Origin: Chimonanthus salicifolius | Taxonomy: Eukaryota > Streptophyta > Magnoliopsida > Laurales > Calycanthaceae | Assembly: GCA_013350335.1 (NCBI GenBank) | Contig: CM023535.1 | Span: forward strand, 24,955,746 to 25,019,745 | Reading direction: 5' to 3' | DNA length: 64,000 nt | In this document: piece by piece, positions 34,147-46,180 of the stretch | How the letters are laid out: each line of letters starts with the position of its first letter | Numbering within the stretch: the stretch's first letter is position 1 | Position numbers and translations under genes: made by a program | The notes under the pieces: generated by a model | What the model was told of the DNA's origin: nothing | Seen by the model: the letters and a program-made list of their open reading frames with translations, nothing else | Database searches by the model: none

Positions 34147-35048
34147 GAGTTAATAAAATCGAGAGAAGAGTTTTGATACTTTACTTGTAATGAATTTTTT
34201 CTGCGTTTGAAAATCCCCAAAAAAACGTGGGAAAACCCCAAACTCACAACTGCTGGAAAGGTGAAGGGAAGAAGAAAAAAAAGGAAAAGTAGAGGATAAG
34301 GCGATGGAAAGAGAGAAAAGACTCATTTTTTTTTCTCTTCCCTCTCTTCGTTCACTTCCCTCCCTTTTATAAAACAAGGTGATGTGTTGACCAAGGCAAA
34401 CACATTGCCTAGGCTACCGTTGGTAGCTTGTAGGTTGAAGATAAGTATGGCTTTTTTTTTTTTTACTTTAACACACCTTCACAACTTAGGCACATTGAAG
34501 GTCCCACTAAGCTGGTTTAACCGGTCCGATAGGCTAGACAATGAACACTGATAAAGCCATTAAAATTTGGAGAAAAATACATGCCAAACACTCGACGATT
34601 TAACAAAAAAATCACATTTTTACCAAAATTTCTAAATTTTAAATAATCTTTTGGAGAAATTTTGACAAAGTCAGGTAAATTCATCTGATAAAAAACCGTA
34701 GAGCTTCGAGATATTTTGACTCTTCTAAATATTTAAAAATCAAGGTTATATAAAATAGAGATCCCTCCATGAACTAAGAAACAACACTTTCGAAAAACAA
34801 ACAGAATTTAAAACGTAGTGAACACATGAAATTTGAGAATGTAAATATATTAAATGAGTGGTTTTCCAAATAGATTCATAGCCAGATAATGTTCAGATAA
34901 TTATAACTTTGCCACTATACTTTAAAGAGCTGAATTGAGTCAAACTTAGACTCTACACAAAGCCCACTCCGTAATCTTTTAGATTAACAGATCACAAATC
35001 ACAGTTAACAGCTAATAATCACATAATTAATCACTAATTAATGTCAGA

Positions 35049-35088
<40 letters not shown>

Positions 35089-37194
35089 AGTTTTGTTCTT
35101 TAAGAAAAATCATTCATTAATATTTTTTATGTTAGAACTTAATATTAACATTATTTTTTAAAGGCAATTATATAAATTATAGTTATTATTCTCTTCAAAA
35201 AATCGTGGACTATGATCTATAAAAAAAATGTTTCAAAAGTAATAAAATAAAAAATTTAGGTGATCAACCACTTAAAACTGATTCCCTTGCTATAGGTAAG
35301 ATGGCAATTAGTTAGCGAATTTGTTAAAAGATCATCAGCTTATCCCCTTAGGACAAATGTCTTTAATCATAGTAATTTTCTGTTACTTGTCACAGGATCT
35401 GCAAGTCTTTCGGAAGTTTTTTTTTTTTTTAACTAATAAGAATATCTACACCAAATCATCTTAATTAGATAAATTAAATAATTTTTAACTTCTAATCATT
35501 GTCACAAATACCATTCTCAAAATATTAACGATGATCAGTAATATCAGGATACTTTTAAATTATCATTTTTTACCAGGAAATTAACGCTAAAGAAAATAAT
35601 ATTTAAAAAATAATAATAATATAATAAATGAAAATATTAATAAGAAATTAACTGGGAATTTATCGTGATATTATTGCAATATTACGATCTATCACATTTT
35701 AACGCAATTTTATCAAGAATTTACCACAGTACTAATAAATCTCGACATATTATCTGTGTGATATTTTGCCCACAAAAATGAAATAAAATAAAAAATATCG
35801 CTAATATTTATGACATTGCTTCTACTGTCATGCCTAACATTTATTATCTAAAACCAAAGCTAAAGTCCCAGTGCTAAAATAGACTTTGTGCTTAGTATTT
35901 GGACTAGGTTCCATCTGAAATCCGACCCAGTTCATTTTTAAAACGAATACAATGTTAGGTGTTAATCGGGCAGGGTTAATTTCATCATTGCACATTCGCA
36001 GGTAAGATTACTTGACAATACAAGCGGTTTCAAATGCAAAATTCCATGGTGGGAACTGTCTATCTCATTGCCCATGTACAGCGAAGGCAGGACATCCCAA
36101 GGGAATTCATGCCTGTAACATGTTGATATGTTAATTTAAAGCCTTGTAAGTGAGCACTCATTAATTCAATACAGCAAATATATAATGAATCCATTTGCTG
36201 CAAGGAATTTATCTCCATAATTAAACAAATCATTTAACCAAGGCTATAGTCAGCTGACTGATAAAGGTCCCAGAGTTTGTATAGGTCTAATGTTAATCGC
36301 TTCAGATGGTTATTTGTATGATCTTTTCAGTTTGGTGTTTGCAACATCGAAAGTGAGTCTCAGAACATTTTTACATGGCTGGGGGAGGAGAGCACTGATC
36401 CTCTATTTGTCTTAATTACGTAATGCCATTACTTGTAAGCACAATAAATTATAGTGTGGAGAGATTCAAAGTTGATAAATTAGAATAGTCGATTAAGCTG
36501 AAACCTTCTGTCAGTAATTCAGACCCTGTATATTGGTATTCAATGTCAGGTACAAAGCTGATGAACAAAGTATAATGTTGCCTTTCTCTGGTTAATGCCA
36601 AGTTTCATGTATTTTACAAGTGTGAACCTTTACCAGTAGTCAACATCACATATTGATTAGTGCTCACTATGAAACTATCAACATGACAGATACATGCACC
36701 TTCTCAGAAAAAAGTGAAGCCAAAAGCTTGGAGGGAGATACATTTGGTACAATGTGATTTTACAGAAAACTTTGGAACTTAAAAATTCAACACCACAAAA
36801 GAGGAAAATTTCTTTCCAGATATCATCTAGAGCCCTGTAGAGAACTCTCATGTGAGATCCACCTACAATCAATCCGAAACATTTGCAATCACCTCAACCT
36901 CCATGAATGATCTCATTTTTTCAATAAGTTCTCCAAGGAACATCCAAATAGACCCATCATTTAGTAAAAATCCATGAACACTTCAAATCCAAGTGTTCTA
37001 ATCAGTCTCACAATATTCTTACATCTTCACACACTCAAAAAGCCAAATATCTAGAAAAAAATCAACCTAGCTGCTCGAGATTACAATATATCAAAATCAC
37101 AATTATAATAAAAGTTAAGAGAAATTCTCAATCATTAATAGCTGGAAATAATCATCGTAAATGCCAGAGATTACACATAGAAGACCATGGCCCT
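34147..37194. repeat. Segmental duplication unit U1, distal part
   Basis: Positions 34147-35451 match 53334-54645, and 35452-35983 matches 1-1062 and 54661-54948. Position 35985 onward matches 58469-59679. About 3.5 kb present in U2 (54949-58468) is missing at the 35983/35985 junction. A (TA)n run lies at 35050-35083. No gene is recognised; frames such as 36678-36872 (minus) are shared with U2 only as duplicated DNA. Confidence 0.88.
35497..35818. mobile_element. MITE, uninterrupted copy (U1 tail)
   Basis: The same element as at 47-882 but without the nested insertion: CATTGTCACAAATACC to TTTATGACATTG, flanked by CTTCTAAT (35489-35496) and CTTCTACT (35819-35826). It is 322 bp and non-coding. 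Confidence 0.8.
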
Positions 37195-37694
37195 GAAGCT
37201 TGCCTATGGGCATAGCAAACAGGAAAGGAAAAGAACTTAATGATAAAAGTCACTCAGCTACTGTTAGTTCAATGGTAAGAGCTATCTTTATAATTTTTCT
37301 CAAGGAGACACACACACTGAGGGGAGTGATCAAGAAGAAGAAAATGTAATTCAGACCTGGTATATTGCATTTCATGTACAAGTTGATGAACAAATGTACA
37401 GATTTTCCTTCTCTAATTAATGTGTTGTTCTTTATTTTCATTGATACAAAAAATATGCCCTAAAACCCGAAAATAAGAACAAAAGTCATAACAAACAACA
37501 ACGGAGAATAATACAGTTTTTGAAGAGCAATGGACAAAAATAAAAAGGTGCTCATTATGTTTTTCAGAAAAAAAAATGAGAGAACCCGGGCCGTTGAAAA
37601 GCAACCAGAAATCACTTGAAATCATTGGAGGGAGTCATACATCTTTCAATCTCAGCTTATGATCCAGAAAAGGAATTGAAGAGGTCCTCATAAG

Positions 37695-38051
37695 CATTGT
37701 GACAAATACCGTTCTCGGGATATTAACGGCAATTGGTAATAACGGGATATTTTTAAATTCTCAGATTTTTACCAGGAATTTAACGGGAAAATCTCACGGA
37801 AATTATAATATTTAAAAAATAAAAAAATTAATGAAATAAAAATGATATAGGGAATTTATCGAGAATTTATCGGGAATTTACCGGGATATTATCGGGTTAT
37901 TAACGTTTATCGCGTTTTTAATGCAATTTTATCAGGAATTTACCGGAAATTTATCGTCGTGGAGATAAAAACGCGTTTTTAACGCGATAATGGTATTTTA
38001 CCGATAAAAACGGGGAAAAATTTGAAAATACCTCCGATATTTGTGACAAGG
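37695..38051. mobile_element. MITE inserted in the DREB2 C-terminal coding region
   Basis: A perfect 8-bp target duplication CTCATAAG flanks it (37687-37694 and 38052-38059). The ends CATTGTGACAAATACCG and CGATATTTGTGACAAGG are imperfect inverted repeats. The interior (TTTATCGGGAATTTACCGGG) shows it belongs to the family of 47-882. U1 and U3 lack it at this site, so it entered U2 after duplication. Confidence 0.92.
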
Positions 38052-41000
38052 CTCATAAGTTGCCTCTTGCTCGCAATGTAGGTCATATACATCGAAGGCA
38101 TTAAAGAGTCCCCCATATGTTGGATCTTGATCACTAAAAATGGAGCTCCAGTAGTTCTCTGAAAGAAGATCAATGGTCTCTTTCCTCGCTTCTGACTGCA
38201 ATATGTTCATGGGAACTTCCATGTTTGACATTGGTATATTTCCTCCAAAATCACCATCCATCTGTTTTTTTTTTTTTTTTTTTTTTTTGTGCAGTAACAA
38301 TAAAATTTCATTAAAAGAGAAAAGGATTACAAAGAGAGAAAACAAACTAAGAGGCCTAAAACCATTAGACCAAGAAAGAAAAGGAAATAAACAAGAAAAG
38401 AGCAAAAAGATAACAAAAGAAATCAAATAAAGAGAATGCCTTCCAAAATATTGTCAACATCCAATTTGGCAAAAAATCCGCCACACCATTAGCCGATCTT
38501 CCGACTTTGGAAAATGAAACTTTCAATCCTATAACCATAGCCCTAACCTCCCTAACCACCTTGGCCAATCTCCATGGTGGACACCTTATTCCCATTGCCT
38601 ATTTGAGTGCATTTGTTGAGTCCCCTTCAATGATTAAATTTCCTTGCCCATGGTTCTTCCAGATGACTAGAGCTCTCCTAATACTAAGGATTTCCGCCTC
38701 ATTAGACTCCTTATCTCCCACCGACTCATTAAACATTATAGAAGTCTTGCCCCTGTAATCTCTAAGAACTCCTCCTATCCCAGTAGGACCCGGTTTCCCC
38801 CTTGAAGCTCCATCAACATTAAATTTCATGGTACCCTGTTGTGGTGGTCTCCACTTCTCTTTCTGCTTAACCTTTTTATTTCGAAAATTCATACACCCAT
38901 CCCAAGAAAGAATAAGATCATTGATTTTGAGACCCTTGAAATTTGGATCCGCCAACAACCAAACAAACCATCTCCACTTTGCAATATGAAATAAATCATT
39001 TTCATTTGTGGAAGAACCTTCGAAAATTCGTGCATTTCTTTCTTTCCACAAAGTCTACAAAATGACGGCTAGGATTGTCTGCCAAGCTATTTTCAATCTA
39101 GGTTTCAATCTTGGAATAGTCCAAGCTTCCAACGACTCAACCACACTCGAAGCAAACACCCAAGGGACACCCAAAAAATTAATAAATTTCATCCACAATC
39201 CATAGGCCCAAGCACACTTAAGAAAAAGGTGATCCACATCCTCTTGGGCAAGTTCACAAAGGCAAGATTTTAGATCATATTCATTGTTAAGAAATCCTCT
39301 CCTTTTTAGTTTTGTCCTAGATAGAATCTTTCTTTTTAGGACACACCAATTAAAGATTTGAACCCTCGGAGGGGCTACCCCCACCCAAGCTGAAGTAGAA
39401 GACTTAACCTCATTGGGAATTTCACGTAAAAATAGTTGAACAATAGCCCTAACAGAAAAGGTACCAGAAGAGACTCCACTCCAAATCATTTCATCATTTT
39501 CTTCCAACAAGATTGGGAAATCTTCCAATAAATTCTTAATGTCAACAAGACTTCCCTCTTCAAACGATCTCAAGCTTCTTCGAAAGTCAAAATGCCAAGA
39601 TAACAACCCGTTTTCGACCTTAAAGAAGTCATTTACTACCGCATTAGCATTCCTTGATATTCTAACGAGTCTAGGAAAGGAATCTTTAAGAGGTAATTCA
39701 CCTAACCATGGATCTTTCCAAAAAAGGGTTCTATCTCCATTTCCAACAAAGAATCTTATATGCTGATGAAATAAGCTTCCAATCGGACCCTCTCCGAAAC
39801 CTATCTTCCACCAAGCTTTGACTATTGGAGAACCAAGAGCCTCTACTTTCTCACTAAGAACCAACCTCCCTCACCATCTACACCATATCTAGCTGACAAG
39901 ACTTTGACCCAAAGAGTCTCCCTCTCTCTACCAAATCTCCAGGCCCATCACAACGATGCTTGATTCTTTATGTGTAATGGCACAAGGCCCAACCCACCCT
40001 TGATTTTTGGCTTCAAAACTTTCGACCAAGCCACTAAGTGCACCTTCATTTTTGTCTCCTTATCGCCCCAAATGAATTGTTTGAAAAGTTGCTCAATCTT
40101 TTTGGTGACTCCAATAGGTAAAGGAAAAAGAGAAAGATAATAGGAAGGTAAATTAAGAAGGACCGCCTTAATGAGGGTAACCCTACCACCAAGAGAAAGG
40201 AATTTCCTACCCCACCCGACCAATCTTCTCTCAATCCTTTCTAAAACTGGAGACCAAAAACGTTTAAGACTATTCTCCTCCAGACCAATTCCAATAAGAG
40301 AACTTTACCCTAGATTTATCCTAAGACCCAACACCAATTCAAAACATCTGAGTATAGCCTTAAAACCCAACAATTCTTGCCTATTAGGTTCACAAAAGAA
40401 GATGGTGTCATCAGCAAACTGTAGATGCGTAACTGAAGGGCCATTCAGAGCTGATTTAAAACCCTGAACAATTTCAAGCTCTCTTGCTTTTTCCACTAAC
40501 ATATTCAAACTCTCGCCCACAAGAGTGAAGATGAAAGGAGAGAGGGGGTCGCCTTGTCTCAAACCTCTATTTGCCTGAATCAGGGTGGTAGGAGACCCAT
40601 TCACTAAAATCGAATAAAAGGAGCCTTCCAAATAAGCTTTCATCCATTTACACCATAAAACCCCAAAACCCATCCTCTGAAAAAAGTATCCCACAAAGGA
40701 CCAATCCACATAGTCATAAGCCTTTTCCAAATCAATTTTAAAAAGAATGCCCAGTTTCCTATCCTTTTGTCTGATATGCACCGACTCGTTGGCAATAAGG
40801 AATCCATCTAGAATTTGTCTATCTTCCACAAAAGCTCCTTGCGTCTCACCAATGATCTCCGACATGACTTTTTTCAATCTTTTAGCTAACACCTTTGCAA
40901 GGAGTTTGTAGACACTTCCCAATAAGCAAATGGGTCGATAATGAGACAAGCACTCTGGACCCTCTCTTTTTGGATTAAGGGTAATAAAGGAGTCTTTCAA

Positions 41001-41245
41001 ATTTTTATTAATAATTCCACTGTGGAAAAATTCCTTAAGAACCTTAAGAACATCTGAACTGACTATCTCCCAACAAGACTTAAAGAAAGAGAAATTAAAT
41101 CCATCTGGGCCCGGTGCTTTATCCCCAGCCATACCATCTAAAACGGCCTTGATTTCATCAATAGAAAATTCTTTTTCCAACCAGTTTGCTTTTTCCTGAC
41201 TTCTTTTTTTAAAACCGATCCCATCTAATGTAGGCCGTGGTGCTG

Positions 41246-41995
41246 TAAACTGGGAAAGACAAGCCTCTGAAAGCTTAAGTAAAGGAGAGCTATAGTCACT
41301 GGAAGTCTGGGCTCTATATGATCCACCCACTAGAAATGATAAATGCAAAACACATGCAGCATGGTTAAAGAGACCCCACATAGGAGGAGGTGGGGGGGGA
41401 AGAGAGTAAAGGGATGAGGGTTAAGGAGAGATAGTACCCGGTCTCGTGCAAAAAAAGGTGTTGCCCCCACAGATTTGATGAAGATGTGATGATTCAACTG
41501 AAGATGGTTCAATATGAAGTCCCTTGGACACCAAGAATCGAAAACAAGTCGTAACTGAGGATCATCATTCTCCAAAGCTGTATACTGGTTGAGAGACTTG
41601 TTCACCGACTCAGAAACCCAAGAGAAGAAGAAGATCGCTGTAGACTGCTCACAAGTAGACGAGAAGATTCTTGCATAAGGAGATAAAAGAGAAGCAAAAC
41701 GCGAATCTCCCAATTGGGAGCCACCGTCCAGCTAGCATCGAAGATTGGAAGTGACACCTCAGGCTCTAACCGCATCCCAACAGTAGAGGCGGCCACACGA
41801 AGTGTCTCGAAATTGTGCTGACAAAATAATTTGGAAAAAACTCCACGAGGACGAAACCAAAATGGATTAGAATAATAATAGAAAAGAGAGTCAGGAAGAT
41901 TACCCGAATCCGGTGCCAAGGAGAAGAAACCACTAGGAGGGGGGGTAAGAGATGGCGCCGAAATGAGAGAAGATGGCAGTGAAGAGCATTGAAAT
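41246..41995 (-). other. ~750 bp unexplained insertion inside LINE ORF2
   Basis: The LINE reads normally to KKIRDHFAAIF (near 42000) and again from RPTLDGIGFKKRS (near 41235). These segments are normally separated by only a few residues. The intervening DNA translates in places without stops (PSGFFSLAPDSGN, then FETLRVAASTVGMRLEPE) but matches no family I recognise. It may be another mobile fragment or a captured gene piece. No clear flanking duplication is seen. Confidence 0.6.
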
Positions 41996-42392
41996 ATTGC
42001 CGCAAAATGGTCTCTTATCTTTTTTCTGATTCCTGCTTTATCACCAATTCTTCTACCATTCACAACAAATGATCTGATAGTGTTTGCCGCTTTCCCGACA
42101 TTAGCACATCTATGGAAAAACTTAGAGTTTTTATCTCCCTCCTTTAACCAAATCATAGGTGACCGTTGTCTCCATTCAGCCTCTTCCATCTTAAACAATC
42201 CCAGACAGTGGCTTTGCTTGCTCTTTTGGCTACCAATTCTTCCTCATCTAGGTCTCTTTTCTCATCTAAGTTGTTCCACCTTCTAACTCTTTCAGAGAAG
42301 CTTCTTTCCTGTCCTTCACTGGACCCCCTTCTGATACAACCCATTCTTTAATTTTTGATTTGAGAAGGATAAGTTTCTTTGAAAGAACAAAG

Positions 42393-42417
42393 CCCCCCCC
42401 CCCCCCCCCCCCCCCCC
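42393..42417. repeat. Poly-C tract of 25 bases
   Basis: An uninterrupted C run inside the LINE endonuclease/RT linker region. Such a run is unusual in plant coding DNA and may be a microsatellite expansion or a consensus artefact of the assembly. Confidence 0.95.
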
Positions 42418-43221
42418 GCATCCCTGTATGTCAAAACCTTGCCACCACATCTTCACTAGTCCCATAAATTTTGGATTCTCCAACCAAATGTTGCTGAACC
42501 TAAAAGGCTTAGGCCTCTAATCTATCTCCTCTGTATCATATAAAATCAGATAGTGATCCAAGATGGGACTAAACAGTCTCACTTAACTAGCATTGTGATA
42601 GATTTGATCCCAATCAGATGAAGTAAGGAACCTATCAAGCCTGCTCATGGAGCTTTGAGCTTGACCATTGCACCATGTGAATCTACCACCAATGAGCGGA
42701 AAATCAGTCAGTTCATTCCTTACTATGACATCTGAAAAGTCCTCCATGCTTCTATTGTAGGAGTGCGACCCTTTCCTTTCTGACGGATATTGGACCAAAT
42801 TGAAATCACCCCCCAAGCACCAAGCAGATGAGCTCCAGATATGTATCATATCCAACTCGAGCCAAAATTCTTCCTTTTCTCCTTCTAAGTTTGGACAATA
42901 AACATTAGTGATACAGACTTCAATCCCTTCTTCAATCAGAAATCCTTTGATTGAGATAGAATTTTGATCGCATCTTCTAGAGGTGGCTATGAATAGAGAC
43001 GGATTCCAAAGAGTGAGCAAGCCCCCGAGGCTTCTATCGATGGCTTACAGAACCAATCAACCTCCCTATTACCCCAAGTTCTCTAATAGTGGATGGGGAA
43101 AACTCTTCCTTCTTAGTTTCTTGAATCATACGAACATCAATCCTATTCTTCCTAATGAGTAGACGGATAGCACCACGCTTCGATCATAGGCCAACTCCTC
43201 TTACATTCCAAGTGAGAACCT

Positions 43222-45250
43222 TCATTGGGAAACCTGACATTTCCCGTTCTTTCTTCTAAGATCGAAAGCTCTTCTATTCCGAGCTTTGAAAACAGTCTTT
43301 CTTCGGCCAATAAGGACAGCAGATCGACCCACCTGAGAATCCAAACTTTTGGTACGCCTTGGAGATCTAGAGGAACCTGAAACAGTTCGATCCCTATTCT
43401 CCAATTCATTAAGGTGATTGTGGGCTGCTTGATCATTCTCAAAATTGACTCCAAGAGCTTTGCCAATTTGCAAGATTTCCAAACCATCCTCCTTCGAGTA
43501 TCCTTGATCTCTTAACTTTTGAACCCCGGTTATATCTGAGAATCCCGAGGTTCTTTTTTCTTTTTCTTTTTCTGCTTCAATAATTTTCTCTATTTCCTCT
43601 TCTTTTGCTGTTGGTAGCTCTACCTCCGGAAACACGCAGATGTTTTCACCCAGTAGTTCCTTATCTGAATTCTGGTCTAGTCTCTATCCCTTTACAACTG
43701 TGACACCAAGGCTCTGATTTTCAGTCTCCACTTCAACCAATGCCCGGCCTTAACATTCCTTGCCCAAGTTAGCTAACTGAGAAGAACTACCAACTTGGAG
43801 ATTTTGAATGTGAATGACTGGACTCATGATGGAAGGATCAAAGACTACCTTATCTTGAACCAAAGGAGACTGGATTGAGCTGGACCCCATCTCAAGACTA
43901 GAAGCCCACCCCGAAAGATATGCACCTATCCAGGCTCTTTCCAATTTTTTGATTTTTCTCTGTTGAACTCGAATGAGTTGATAGGAAACTTGCAAATGAT
44001 GCAAGTCCTCTTCACCCTCCAAGTTGCTCCTCCTCTTCCCCACATGCCCTAGTTCACACCGAATGGGCTCTAAATGAAGTGTACCTTCATACTCATCATA
44101 TACCTCAGTGGTCATTTTGAAAGATGGAACAGCTGCATGCTTGGTTCCTGTCCTATCTCTCTTCAAAAATAGACCAAGCCGCCTTGAATTGTGAAGGCCG
44201 GTGCTCCACCATCAAAATAGGCAATTTTTCTGTTGCCGACTGCATTATAGATTCTTGATTGGAAATAGTGTCTACAGAATCATTCATCTTCAATACTATG
44301 ATCAAGTGGGTTTTTCCCCCAAGGATCATAGACACTTTTGGAGGGATCTTCTCAACCACACCAATTTTAATCAGGAGCATAAGAGTTGAACAGTCTCCTC
44401 TCTGTAAATTCCTCTTATCTATCTCCACTATCTTTCCCAATTTATTTCCAAAGTCTTTGATTACTGATTCAGACCAACCATCCAATGGAAACCCCCGACA
44501 TTGCACCCAAATTCTTTTAGAATGAGAGATAAGATCAGCAGACCATCTACCATAGATGCATAAGTTCCCCATTCGAAATTCTACCTCTAAGAATTCCACA
44601 ACTTTCTCCTCCGAATCAAAACCCACCAGGAAATAGTTATCCCCAATGAGACTAATAGAATGAGCTTTGAACCCATATAGAGATAATTGCACAGAAATTT
44701 CATCAGATGGAAGTCTACCAACTGGGGAAATCACCACTGCCTTCGAAAGCCATCCTTTCACCTCCCCCTCTTCCTGTGTTGGGATTAATAAATCAAAGAC
44801 CGGGAGCTCCAAGTCAGGGAACATCATTGGAACCCCCTGTTTGGATGGGTTTTTGTGAGGATCAGACACCACATCAGCCCATCTACGAGCACCAAACTGT
44901 GATTTGGGATTTCTAGGGTTGAAGGAAATATTTTTTGATCTAAGGGGATTTTGGACCACCGCATTAGAGGCTGGTACTGAACCTGCTTTGATGGATTCTC
45001 CCCTTTGAAAAAGTGTCGGATTTACCTGTAGCCGCCTTCCTCCCAGGTATTTTCCGTTCAGATCTCGACTGGCCATTTCTTCCTCTGCTCCATGATTCAT
45101 TCGCACAATGGTAAAGATCCGACCTACCGCATCTTTCTTCTTTGGGATGAAGATATCCTACACCGCACCCCATCTGGAGAAGATTTCCCAAAGCCAACCC
45201 GTGGTGATGGAATCAGGAAGATTTCCAACGAAAAGCGAAATAGAACCCAT
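43222..45250 (-). pseudogene. LINE ORF1: RRM plus DUF4283-like RNA-binding protein
   Basis: The start is ATG at 45250 (MGSISLFVGNLPDS). An N-terminal RRM is readable: ISLFVGNLPDSITTGWLW, a TAG near 45158, then DIFIPKKKDAVGRIFTIVRM and NGKYLGGRRLQVN. The DUF4283-like region follows (YFLVGFDSEEKVVEFLEVEF, RIWVQCRGFPLDGWSESVIK, GKIVEID; 44700-44390). A low-complexity tail runs 44166-43222 in shifted frames, including a Glu/Lys-rich segment. The stop TGA (43224-43222) overlaps the ORF2 ATG. ORF1 proteins of plant L1 elements package the LINE RNA. Confidence 0.85.
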
Positions 45251-45419
45251 ACCGGGCTGCCTAGATCTTCTTCCCTTCGGTTACTGCTATCCCTCTTCCT
45301 CTGCAATCTCCATTCGCCCCTCCTGATCTGTTCTCTGGTCGCCGTAAAACGTCTGGGTGTACTCCCGATGCTCACTCTCTCTCTCGCTCGCTCCATTTCC
45401 ATCACCATCCATCTGTTGT

Positions 45420-45660
45420 ACTAAATCTTCCACGTCAAATACAGAATCTCTGTTCTCTGATATATGGTCAATGGTCTCTTTCCTCACTTCTAACTACAAT
45501 ATATTCAAGGGAAGTTTCATGCATGACATTGTTATATTTTCTCCAAAATCATCATCCATCAGTTGTAAGAAATTTCCGCATCAAACACGGAATCTCTGTT
45601 CTCTGAGAGATGGTCAATCATCTCTTCTCTCACTTTTGACTCCACTGTATTCATGAGAAT
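45420..45660 (-). repeat. 147-bp coding repeats before the LINE (U2)
   Basis: One complete unit (with a small deletion near 45575) and the 5' part of a second lie here. The second continues across the LINE at 38173-38264. Motifs: [18 protein letters not shown], then [18 protein letters not shown] with VEDLVQQMDGD. Confidence 0.85.
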
Positions 45661-46180
45661 TGCCATTCTCAATACTGTTCCATCTCCTCCAAAATCATAT
45701 TCACGATCATCCCTTGAATCCACTAGTTTGGATTCCTCAGAAACAGAACTTTCGGAATGGTGTGAAGTCATTGTAGGGTCACATGAGGATTGCAATGTCA
45801 TTGGTGAACATTTTCGGTCATTGCATTCAGATAGATTAAGTCGCGCACAAGGGCCATACATAGCCCTTGTAGCTTCATCATATGCAAGAGTTGCTACCTC
45901 TACAGTGGAGAATGTACCAAGCCAGAGTTTTCTACCTCTTGGTTGTCAGATCTCAGCGACCCACTTCCTTGAAGTGCGTTGTCTTACTCTGTATTTGCAG
46001 CACAAGTTGTCAGGTCCTCCCTTCCCTTTCATACAACCCTTTATTGAGCCTTTGGCAGGCATCTTCCTAACTCGTTTGGCACCATCTTTAAGAAGATCCA
46101 ACTGGTTGTTAATCTCTTTCCACTTTGCTAGAGTTTCTCCTACAGAATTGCTTCCGTTGCATCTGCGTCGTGCTCTCTTC

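Larger units (their letters stand above)
38423..43225 (-). pseudogene. LINE ORF2: endonuclease, reverse transcriptase, zf-RVT, RNase H
   Basis: The start is ATG at 43225 (MKVLTWNVRGVG); this ATG overlaps the ORF1 stop as ATGA. The endonuclease continues through QETK, then GGDFNLVQYPSERKG and SRLDRFLTSSDW (43020-42583). RT has APGPDGFNFSFFKSCW, SHYRPICLLGSVYKLLAKVL, GLRQGDPLSPFIF and the catalytic FADD near 40420 (41240-40305), continuing at 40223-39948. The zf-RVT domain spans 39480-39060 (RVQIFNWCVLKRKILSRTKL). RNase H has KFNVDGASRGKPGPTGIGG, SNEAEILSIRRAL and IEGDSTNAL (38830-38600), ending RSANGVADFL, with a 1-base shift before the natural TGA at 38423. Many stops interrupt it. Confidence 0.92.
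38265..45400 (-). mobile_element. Near full-length L1-type LINE with 15-bp target duplication
   Basis: A perfect target duplication ATCACCATCCATCTG flanks it (38250-38264 and 45401-45415). The left end is a T run of over 20 (a poly-A tail on the minus strand). It carries ORF1 and ORF2, with the 3' end just after RNase H. It is 7.1 kb, longer than usual partly because of an internal 0.75 kb insertion. Both ORFs are broken. It landed in the second 147-bp repeat of the U2 DREB2 gene. Confidence 0.96.

Noticed and set aside
44201..45424. Plus-strand frames at 44201-45424
   Set aside because: They are shadows of LINE ORF1 on the minus strand, which shows an RRM and a DUF4283-like region.
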